From: Blasia pusilla
Taxonomy: Eukaryota; Marchantiophyta; Marchantiopsida; Blasiales
Assembly: GCA_050084515.1 (NCBI GenBank)
Contig: CM114274.1
Coordinates: forward strand, 31,248,001 to 31,312,000
DNA: 64,000 bases
Reading direction: 5' to 3'
The notes under the pieces are model-generated. The model ran no database searches, was not told where the DNA came from, and saw only the letters and a program-made list of their open reading frames with translations. Made by a program: the position numbers and the translations under genes. Of this stretch, positions 24,475 to 42,514 are shown piece after piece; within the stretch, counting starts at the first letter, position 1; each line of letters starts with the position of its first letter.

Positions 24475-25880
24475 ATTTTCTTGTTCTAGAAATCAGATGT
24501 AAATAACCGATTTGCAAATCGTTTTAAATAAAGTGGATTTTTTTAACGCACCCAATTCTCTTCACGCTTATGGTATGATATTATTTTCGATCACATTCCA
24601 AAATTGGGGTGAGACTTGTCTGCTTTTGCAATCCATCGGAAACCGATAGGTTGCCTGATGTCTTTTCACATTTACATTTTTCTTGATTCCCTTTCACTAT
24701 ACCAAGACCAATTTTTTCCCCTCGATTCTTTTGGTGTGCTACGCGTGCTTTTGTGGACTCTAATCTTCGGTTCAAAAGGTGGGTAACCCGTATGATTCCG
24801 AAAGTTTAAGAATCACTCCAACGGAAGAGTAGAATCGGTTTTTGCAGACAGTCCAGTCTTGCAACCCGTCGGAATCAGACGGGTTGCGAGACTGTACTTG
24901 CTCTGGTTTAGGTTATCTTGCAACCCGTCGGAATCTAGCGGGTTGTATGTCTGAATGAGTGGACCTGGCTGCTTATCAATCTCCCTCTTCACTCCTGACG
25001 GCTACCAACTTGTTGCTTCTATTGTCCACTTAGTCCTTCCTTGCAAGTTTTCTTCTTGTTGCATATATTTCCCAATGGTTGAGAGAATGGTGAAACCAAG
25101 TTGTCAAATGCACAACAGTCCATGGTAGACTCCATGCACCCATTCATGAGCCAACAAATTTAACTGAATCGAAGCCTCCAAGTTTTCAAGAACCCTACAC
25201 TTCGATCAAAGACTGTCAAGGAAGTCTCCGGCTGCGCACAGTGGTCAGCGTTCGGTTCTGTTGCGGAAAATCCCATGTGATGGAATAGTATTGATTGGAT
25301 GGGATATTTCATGCCTTGTTGCATGAAGAGCCCTCCTATCCAACATGGTGAGGGTGGGAGTCCTACATCAACAATCCATAATTTCAACCAGATCTTTTGA
25401 GAAGTTAAACCCTGAAGGGCACATGAGTCTATTGACACTATGGGCAGGGTCATTATTAGAACCTTTCATTGAGATGAAATTGTTTGTACTCGTCAAATTA
25501 TTTTCCGATGGTCCTCCAACAATAATACCCCTCAGCCCGGCTTACTATAGGGTTGGCTTAGACTAGCAATGTGAAGAAAATTGGGCTCACGTGGAGAGTG
25601 GTGGAAGGATGTTTGCAGTGGTCTTCTCATGTCATCTTGTTTTCCAAGCCTGGAAAAAAGAAGGTTAGTTTAGGCTTAAATGTGGTCCATTTGCTACTCT
25701 TTTCTAAAGATCTTTTTGAATTTGAAAGTAAAAAAGAATTTCAAAAATGTCAAAAAGTTTTGAAGAGAGGAGGCGGATTCTGCCTTTTGTTTTAGAAGAG
25801 ATACTCTCCTCTCTTCCTCTCTTTCTCTCCTCTCTTACTCTCTCCTACCAGAATACCAGCCCCTTGTATATTTAGGCTTA
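24475..25880. other. 3' flank of the composite element
   Basis: Palindrome copies continue past the stop codon at about 24627-24655, 24780-24810 (degenerate), 24859-24888 and 24918-24948. From about 25000 to 25880 I recognise no gene; the open frames there resemble nothing I know. A CTCTC-rich tract at 25797-25846 lies near the right limit. Confidence 0.5.
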
Positions 25881-25892
25881 CATATTCTAAAG

Positions 25893-26560
25893 GGTGCTAT
25901 AGATGGTGGAAAAAGTTTCTTTGTTAAATTTATGTGTGATTATTGAAATTCCATCAATCTTTTTCCTTTGCTGATTGCGACAATTGGAATTTCTCCTACT
26001 AGACTACACTGTGATGCAGTAATTGTCCATTCAGCTTTCTGTATTCCAATCCGTGATGAGATACCACATATGCATGCAACATCTGATAATTTTAAGAAAC
26101 TCAAAAAACCCTCTATCATTGTCGTAGATGAGTGTTCCATGCTAACTCCACGTCTTCTCCAGATTATTGCAATGAGACTTACATAATGCACTCTATGTTA
26201 TGGATAGAGTCCATTCAATACTAAGGTGCTTGTGCTTGTTGGTGACATGTCTCAATTACCGCCAGCTTGCAATCACAAATCTCAACTTTTCTGTCAACTT
26301 TTTCATCTATCTTCTTCTTCATTCTTGAAACATATTGTATGTAACACATGAAAAATCTTCCCCGATGAGACATAAATCCAACCTTCCTTATTTAGAAATT
26401 TTGAATTCCATAAGATCAACTTTATTTACTGGAATAGACATACAGTCCCGTATTAAAGACTGCTTTGTAGATGAAGATATTGCTCTAGACTTTGTCAATG
26501 AAGATGCTACAGTTATATGTTCACACTATGCAGATGTGGACATTTTTAATAACAGGTGTT
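25893..26560 (+). pseudogene. PIF1-family helicase remnant, probably from a Helitron
   Basis: The plus-strand translation has the helicase motifs of the PIF1 family in order. Walker A is GAIDGGKS at 25893-25916. A segment ending VHSAFCIPI (about 26020-26050) is typical of Helitron helicases. Walker B with IIVVDECSML follows at about 26114-26143, then LVGDMSQLPP near 26236-26265. After a frame change comes an ATVICSHYADVDIFNNR segment at about 26504-26554, typical of the region after the helicase core. Stops and frame changes (for example TGA soon after the Walker A exon, TAA after 26180) show decay. PIF1 helicases of this type in plant genomes are most often from Helitron RepHel proteins; a host PIF1 gene fragment is less likely because no Rep domain or intact frame is near. 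Confidence 0.6.
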
Positions 26561-27369
26561 TCAGAAGACTGTTTAGCTCTGCATCTATATTCATTGTCAT
26601 TGGTCTCTCTAACGCACTGCAAATGCCAGAGTTTATTTCTTGGATTGAAGGTACTGACTTCCACCAATGTTGCATTTTCAGGTACAAACCTCTCCTACTT
26701 CCAATTCAATATTATCTTAATTTCTTGCTGCTTCAGCAAAAGTATCATATGCAATCCTCAAGTAACATTGTTGTTCTCTTTTGTGCAGATACACATCTAC
26801 CTGCAATATTTAATCAACCTCCTTTTTATTCCAGCCGATCTGTTAAACTTTGCAGACGTCATGACATTCAAAATGCTCACTTTGTGTCTTTATTTTGATA
26901 TGTAGATCATTGCATAAAATTTTTCTCGTGGCTTGTACAAGCCAATATTGATTCACTTTTTCACTTGACAATATATAATTTATATTTTATACCAATTATT
27001 CTTCATTCTCTTCTCTTTAAACTGTCGACTTTTGGACTTTACTTTATCATGTATTATTTGCTTTGGATTCTATTTTTGTCATTGCAGGACCTACGACACT
27101 AACTTGCATTTTTACTAATTTATTCACCTTCTCCATACCTACATCCAAGCTAATCAGCAGTAACCAACAAGCTAAATTTACATTCTTAATATACAATAAC
27201 TTTCTTTGAGTATTCACTACCTCTATCCTAATACTCTTCTTCTTTGTAGTTTACCTTGCTCAACTCAAGCTCATAATTGTTTGATTGTGTTCTACATTCT
27301 GCCTAAATTGCTGTTGACTGTGTATTGACATTCCCTATGATTTGAGTGCCTCTTCATGCATATGTTTGA
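26561..27369. other. AT-rich non-coding DNA
   Basis: No conserved coding segment is visible after the helicase remnant. It may be the tail of the same decayed element. Confidence 0.35.
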
Positions 27370-27930
27370 TATACACCACGACCACGGAAGCTTCTACCAT
27401 GACCCTTGCCTCTATTTGATCCATTACATGCCAATAGCGCACTCTCTTGCAGACTAGACGAGCTATCGCTACCTACTAGGCGCATCTCTTCGCTAATTAA
27501 CAATGGGACTAACTCTTGAAAGGTTGGATCCTTCTATCTCATAAAGATAGAGGTCTCAAAGGACCTGTAATCCTTTAGAAGGCCTTGAATATTGAACAAA
27601 ATGAGATCATCATCTTGTATTGTCACTCCAATGCTATTCAAGTGATCAACAATATGTCTGATATTCAAAATATAATGATTGAGGTTCTTTTTTTCTATTG
27701 GATTTTCCATTATACTTCTACTCACCATGACTAAATTTCTGGTATTATCATAACTTTTCACTTGCTTCGGGTTGCATGCCAACTTTTTTGCCATGTTCCA
27801 AGCTTCATTTAGTTTCTCTAAGATTATCCTTATTATCCTTCTTCCCATATTTACCATCACTAATGGATTTACTACCATCTCCACACTCTGTTTGAGTTCA
27901 ACGCAATACATCATCTACACAGGTAAAGTG
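27370..27930 (-). pseudogene. Ty1/copia-type gag fragment
   Basis: The minus-strand open frame 27914-27534 (126 codons) resembles the gag polyprotein of copia elements (UBN2 family). A helical stretch containing NLNHYILNIRHIVDHLNSIG is followed by the characteristic acidic DDDLILF and GLLKDYRSFE segment. Downstream on the same strand (to about 27370) an Arg/Gly-rich stretch follows after frame breaks. No zinc knuckle, protease or pol is visible nearby, so this is an isolated fragment. Confidence 0.6.
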
Positions 27931-28879
27931 TTAATATCTTAATTTACTCTTGTTTCTATTTCTTATGTACAGTAGTTAATCTTCTTGCACTTCTAATGGA
28001 CTTGTATATTTTACTCTTTCAATAATGTCTTTAACACTTTTTCGGACTTATATCATTCCCGAGTGAGACATAAATGACCTATTAGATGTTCAACGTCTAG
28101 ACAATCCATCACAAGGGCCCCTCTATCCTGTAATGTTAATGCAACCCCAGTGCCTGCGTAGACACGAGTTCCTATTCATGTCTATGATGCAGTTATTTCT
28201 CAACTTCATGATGCACAAGACCAAATTGATAAGCTAGATAGAAGACTTGATTACTAAGTTGACATCTCATCCTCGATCTTATACGATATTCAAATTCACA
28301 ATAATTTTATTTTTGATCTCCAAGATAAGATGAAAGATGGTATTTTGGATTTTAAAGATTTTCTTTAGGATATCAACATTTCATTGCGGGAAATCCAAAG
28401 TTAGAACTGCAAGCTGCACTTATATAGTCAATCTTGCGTAATTTCCAGAATAGATATAGTTCAATGGTACTACTGGAGTTGATTTTTTTTGTCACTACTA
28501 CAGCTTTAGATAGAGCAAGGTTGTTCAAACTATTTCTACAAGCTATTTTGTAGGACTCTCACTCTCCAATTTGCATAAAATGCTTATCGTATCAAAATTT
28601 TCATTATATTATCTTCCTTTTTGTTTTTATCGTTCCTTTCAATACAAACTAATACGCATACCATCATATTTGCATACTATTGATATGCTTTCTATTCTTC
28701 ACTACCATTGCTTTACTAATTATACTATTCTCTATCCAAGTATTCCTTGATAAATTTTGTGGAAGTCTACACTTTCTAACTATCCCACATCATCATCAAT
28801 CAAAATTTAACACACACATGCTTAGTTCATAGATTTTCATGTTTTCATTATTTGCAATAATCACAAAGGTTTGTGTCGT
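27931..28879. other. AT-rich non-coding DNA
   Basis: No gene is recognised. A weak plus-strand coding remnant with a heptad-like LHDAQDQIDKLDRRLDY stretch occurs near 28206-28255 but is quickly stopped. I cannot assign it. Confidence 0.3.
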
Positions 28880-29420
28880 GCGCATACATATCGCTACACA
28901 ACATACACCGCCGGTCATATCTGCACCATATAACACCGATCTTCCCCACACACAGGTCGATCCACACATATACAAAAATCAACTCATATATATACATGGA
29001 GATCAAAATAAATAAATAAAGAGTAGTAAAAACGGCACATCCAGCTAAAACTCCACTCCTCAATCTACATCGGCATATCGAGCCTCGTCCACCCTGTGCT
29101 ATCAAGGAATCCGGACGCTAGCACCCTAGTCCTATCTCACACACATACAAGAGAGGTGCTCCAACGGCCCAACATGAGAAAGATGGCTTAGGAAAGCCAT
29201 CTTCCTCTCTTATATAGGGTTGGGAAAAGGCTCTTCCCCTAAAAATAGCCCTCCCCTTGGTAACCTGCGCGCATAGGTTACCATGGGCGGGTGACCTGGT
29301 CAACAAGTCACCCGGTTATGAAAGACCTCAAAATGAAAGTTGTCAGAAATAACGTTCCTGACACAATGGACCTATCCTCAACCTCGTCCTGAATCGACAT
29401 AGTGGGACAAAGTTACACTC
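28880..29420. repeat. Dispersed repeat copy B (possible LTR fragment)
   Basis: This is the second copy of the repeat at 14580-15070, in the same orientation, with shared blocks listed there. A TATATAGGG stretch near 29211 might be a promoter-like element if the repeat is an LTR. No terminal TG..CA ends can be fixed by eye. Confidence 0.45.
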
Positions 29421-29685
29421 AAGATAGTTCGCTGGCTCCTACGCGCTATCCACAATAGATCTCAGCCTATTGGCTACCCAGATGTGACGTATGCCTTACC
29501 AAACCAACCTATGATACGCAAACTGTCTTCATATCTAATTTTCTTTTATTTATCTTATTTATATTAACCTACCAAGCCATGCTCCCCAACCCCTCGTCAA
29601 ACTTTACTTCTATCTATTGCAATAAGCATTTTCTTGCAATTGCTTACTTCCATCGAGCTACAACAAGCTATTTATACATACTATC

Positions 29686-30546
29686 TATCTATATAATAAT
29701 TGACGACCCCATATGAATAAAACGACAAGATAGTGAGATAATAGGACAAAATAGGCAACATATTTGAATTTTGTTGTTTGAGTCAAATTAAATGGATAGA
29801 AATAGATAGGGATAGAGAAAATAGATAGGGGTTTGAGTGGAATAGAAAAAATCATTATTAATCACAGATTAATTTATTTACTAGTATAAGGGATGATTGT
29901 GAATACTAATAAAGTGGAATAATTATGATAGATAACCAAAATTTTATATTTTGTGTGTTAATTGATGTTTGCCGGAAAGGAAAAATAAATTTTAATGGAG
30001 AAAGAGTAGATTTTGTTTAAATTTTATGGTTGGGTAAATTTACTTAGGGGATTGGGATATCATTTAAATTTGAATGGAAGATTGTCATTACTTGTGAAAT
30101 TTTATTATTCTTTTAAGATTTTAGAAAATATAATTTAGATTTAAAATTTGAAATGAATAATGTGATTATTTTTAAAAATAACCGTATTAATTCACATGTG
30201 ATATTTTGGGAAAGAAAAATGATTTTTTAATTATAATTAACCAAAAATTTAGTTAGTGAATGTTATTTTTGTGGGAAGAATGGAAAGGGAAGAAGAGCTA
30301 TTGTTCAAACCTTTAACGGCGCAATGAAGTTATTTAGGGGAGATGGGTATTATTGGGGAGATGAGTATTATTTAAAAGTGAAATTTTCTTATTCTTTTAA
30401 GATTTAAAAAAGTGGAAAGTATACTCTAATCTTAAAATTAAAGACAATTTCAAAATTTAAATATAATTAAAAAAATTATTAACACTTTTTTTTAAGGCGT
30501 TCTATTTATAAAACTTTGTCACGCGTGCATCGGGCAACATACAAGT
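29686..30546 (+). mobile_element. AT-rich element with Helitron-like ends
   Basis: The left side begins TCTATCTATATAATAATTGA, like the 5' ends of plant Helitrons. The right side (30521-30546) has a decayed hairpin CGCGTGCATCGGGC followed by CATACAAGT, like the GC-rich 3' hairpin and CTAGT end of plant Helitrons. The interior is AT-rich and non-coding, so it would be non-autonomous. A second, better preserved hairpin (CGTGCATCGCGC) lies at 58343-58366. The call is by resemblance to known Helitron ends. Confidence 0.35.
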
Positions 30547-30942
30547 ATTTATAATTTACCCTAGCACAAGGATTGTTCATTTGCCAACCTACAATTTACA
30601 TGTTGGTGGTATCACTTACAAGAATTACATAATTCAAATTTTCTCTTCTGCCACAATCATCCATTTCTGTCATAGAAATCACCTCTGGCTACCAACTCAC
30701 ACTAACTTCCACCTAAAAGACTTTCTTTCATAAAATCATATTTCACTACCAACCCAAGTTAACTTCCAGCTAATTGCCGCAAGCTTGTTATTTCGGATGG
30801 GTTTTCATCACCCGAGACCTCGTATTTTGTCTTTCTTGAACCTGTTCCCGACATTCAGTAAACTTTCGGGGCCCCTTTGACACGTCAGCTTAGTAACTAG
30901 CACGAGCAGGTGGTCGGCTCCCCGGTTACCGGTGGCCCAATA

Positions 30943-30980
30943 TTTTGGCGGGAACACGGGCCAACACTGAACGCGGGAAA
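30943..30980. promoter_or_regulatory. Two E2F-type sites upstream of MCM6
   Basis: TTTTGGCGGGAA at 30943-30954 and GCGGGAAA at 30973-30980 both match the E2F consensus (TTTSSCGC and its reverse complement). They lie about 420-450 bases before the MCM6 start codon. Plant MCM genes are known E2F targets expressed at G1/S, so these sites likely drive S-phase expression. Confidence 0.6.
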
Positions 30981-31396
30981 GCTATGAGCGATGCGGAGCT
31001 CGTACTGTCTGCAGCGCAGCACACCATCGAGTGATTGTGAGTGAGCGAATTGATCCATACGAGGAATGTGATCGAATCGAAAAGTAATCGCGTGCAGAAA
31101 CGAGATGAGACAAAGTAAATGCCTCACACTCTTGTAAATCGGAACAAGCGCCGTAAGCCTCGTTTTGAAATGGCAGAGGTGGCGCTTGAATGAATATGGA
31201 GCGGGCAAAATCTGTGGTTCCTGAGAGGGTGGACGCTCCAGAGGTCGAGCTACTCCATCTCGCGTGGCCGGTTTCAGTCGACGAGCAATAGGAGACTGTA
31301 AGCCGAACACGAAAATTCTGGTGTGGAGTCCGTGAAGCGCTCTGGTTGGAGAACTCAAGGGAGGAGATCTGAGAGGAGCAGCAGCCGGAGGGGAAG

Positions 31397-39526
<8,130 letters not shown>

Positions 39527-41189
39527 ACCCCGTGACTTAGTGCTCAGCCTCACCTACTACGATTGATTCAACTTTGTCTCATTTTCAAAACTGGAAGGAC
39601 TTCTCATACGGGGCAAAACCCTACGACAGTGGGCTTTGCGTTTCATAGCTTTTTGGAGACGCTGATACCATAACTATCATCTATAACATTTATAGGACTC
39701 TTACCTTCCGCCTCCATCCACGCTTTGTCTGCAAACTTACTAGTTTTGATGAGAGTCCCCTCACAATCGAGCATATTGGTGGCTCGAGACTTTCCCAAAT
39801 GGTGTGCGTTCGCACCACGGTTGTCTCAAGGAAAGTGAATATCCTTTGTAACATTGTAACCTGTCTGCAAGAACTACTTTTGCGACGCCATGTTGTAAAT
39901 AAACGAGTCCCGCGTCATGTTTAGTAGCTTTATAGCTTAATACTTGAAGTCGGAGGGAAGATGCATTCAAAGGTTGAAGAACACTAGTGACATTAGTGCC
40001 TTTCAATCACAAGCAGAGTGAATGTCTACATGTGACGTACCTCCTCCGCCAGTTAAGCGTCCGTGCACGGAAGATAAGCGCCGGCTATTGAGGTGGACCA
40101 CCTCCATCCCTTTTCCACTTGGTACAAGTGCCAGTGCACCTTTTCTCGTAACAATATCCCTCAATTCTAATACGAGAGCCTAAGAAAATTTCAAGTCCAA
40201 AGTAACTGACGGACTTCGTAAAAATTCATAATTTTGGATTAGAAAACCCCTCTCAATAGTCGTACATGAGCAGTGGACGTCCTTAAATGTAGATGGATAT
40301 ATTTTGTAGATCGGTACAGCCTACCGACAGCCAGCCTTAAACAAGGCCTGAGTGAAGAGAGGTTTGGTAGAGGGCTACATAGAAAGTGAGGTCATGATTA
40401 ACACATCCGAATGGTGAAACAACCACTTCGCCATATGTTTGTTAGAACCATGTCTCCCTCAAGGTACCCCCAATCTCTCTTGTCACCAATCATAAGAATG
40501 AAATGAGCATCCCACCCGTCCTAGAGTGCCTTTCAAGGTTTTGCACATCCTGGATATTTGGCAATTTTCCTAAGATTTTCAGCATTCGGGCAGCATAGTT
40601 GGCACCAAAAATTCTGGTCCGCCGCCCAACTTCTGGAGTGTAGGCCCATTGAGCGCTGCAGTGGTACATGCGGGTCGGTGCGTGAAAGTACCCGCTTCCC
40701 ACTTACATATGGAGAAGAAAGTTCATATCTATGTTTTCCGTATATACTTATGTTGTTTTCAGAGCCCCCTTAGGAGCTCGAAATATAAATAAATAAATAA
40801 ATATGTATATATGTACACATTATTATGCTCTATTATGCTATGCTTGCTTTTTTGGTGGAAGTTAGGGAGGATTGAGACGAAGGGCCTTGAGAAACGCAAT
40901 GCGCAAATTTGATATGAGTTGATGCATTGGTGGATGATGTTAGATTTTTATAAGACTACGGTCTGAGATAGATACTGCACCCGAGGAAGCGATGATGGAC
41001 TTGAGAATTTTGTGAGGAAGTTGGTGGAGATTGCTGAAACCGTGTATGAATCTTTCAACGATGGGCAGAAAAATCATTGGTAGATGACCTATTGGGATAT
41101 GTTGGCTTAGGGGAGTGCATTTTCGCATGGCTTGAGGGAGAGAATTGTACATGGATTGAATCCAACTTAGAAGATACATTAGTAACTCA
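39527..41189. other. Intergenic region after MCM6
   Basis: The first part is probably the MCM6 3' untranslated region. No further gene is recognised. A TAAA microsatellite followed by ATGTATATATG lies at about 40790-40815. Confidence 0.4.
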
Positions 41190-41575
41190 ATTCCTCCACA
41201 TAGACAAAGTTCGAGTCTTTGTACGCGAATGCATGTTTGTCCCTAGGATGGATATGCCCGTGTGAGCTCAGGTTTCCGCGGCCCACACTTGAGCCTGCCT
41301 TGCAACCCGGCCAACCCAAACTTAGTCCAATGACCCATTTCCTGTTCTTGCGACCCCTTTTGTAGCACACACTGAGCCCATGCCTTGCGTGTAAAGGCCC
41401 ACATCAAGCCAATGCATGGCTTGCACGGGGCTTTGTCGTGGGCTCACATTGGGCAGGTTCAGGACTTGGGCGGGCCATTGGCAGAAGTGCAGGCCTTGCA
41501 GGGGCTTAGGACGGGTTGGTATTGGCCGGGAGAGGGTTTGTAGCGTGCACACCCGTTCAATCCCTGCCCGCCTCC
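41190..41575. repeat. GC-rich repeat related to the 59.5 kb inverted-repeat element
   Basis: It starts with CCTAGGATGGATATGCCCGT, a variant of the shared core. It continues with a GC-rich interior sharing GGGCTCACATTGGGC and GGGCGGGCC with the element at 59474-59883. A clear right terminal repeat is not visible, so the copy may be incomplete. Confidence 0.35.
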
Positions 41576-42514
41576 TTTAATCAAAATCCACACCTATTCC
41601 TTGAGGCTTGTGCAAAATTGATTATTTTCTATTCTTCCTTGTGTCTCTCCGTTTGTATTGAAAATTACTCTACACAAAATTAGGTGTTAGTACCCTTATA
41701 GTACATTTTAAAAATAAATAAATATTGTGGGTCTTTTTTAATTTCTATCAATGTGAAACTTACATTTTCGTGTTATTGTTTTTTTAATAACCCATCCCAC
41801 TTTTGTCACGAGGCTGCATCGGCGACCTCAGGTAAAAAAAACCCAAGCTAGGTTTTTGTACAATCTTGTTCCTCCACCCGATTCTAAGAATATTTTTTGT
41901 CAATTAGGATGGACAAATGGTTTGCATCCAGTAAGAAGAAATTCTTAGTTGAACCATGCATGCTATCCAAATATAACTTGGAGCCTCCGAGCAAGAATAC
42001 CATCCATTTCAGGGGACGTAGTTTATGGGACAGAAATGTTGTTATGGCAAGACCAGCAAAATGTCACGAATTTCCATGTAAACCATACTAGACTTCAACC
42101 CTGTTCGAGATCGAGCTTGTAAAACCAGTGGTCCTGTTGAAGTCTATGTCTAGCTGCAGCAAGTGATCTCGCACCCGTTCTAAAGATAAGGTGATCTAAA
42201 AAGCCTTCCCATACCTGACTTCATGACCGTAACCGTAACAGTGGAAAACGATAATTATGGGGAGTAAATGTTATTTCTCCCGCCCGTACGTTCTCATACT
42301 GAAAACCTGTCGCACCAATCCATAGAATCAGTAGATGTAGAGCGATCACGCACCTGGCTCGAAGCCGAACTCCAGCGTCGTGCGAGTGGATGATTTCGTG
42401 GATACCGGTCCATGTTTTGAATTTCCGCGACACTTGCGGCACACGAATGCTAAAATAGAGTTGAGAAGAGTCTAATTTCGTCGCGATCTCACGTATGTTT
42501 GAAGATATACGTGC
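41576..42514. other. Intergenic region downstream of the P450 gene
   Basis: No conserved gene is visible. The part next to 42515 is likely the 3' untranslated region of the minus-strand P450 gene. Confidence 0.4.
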
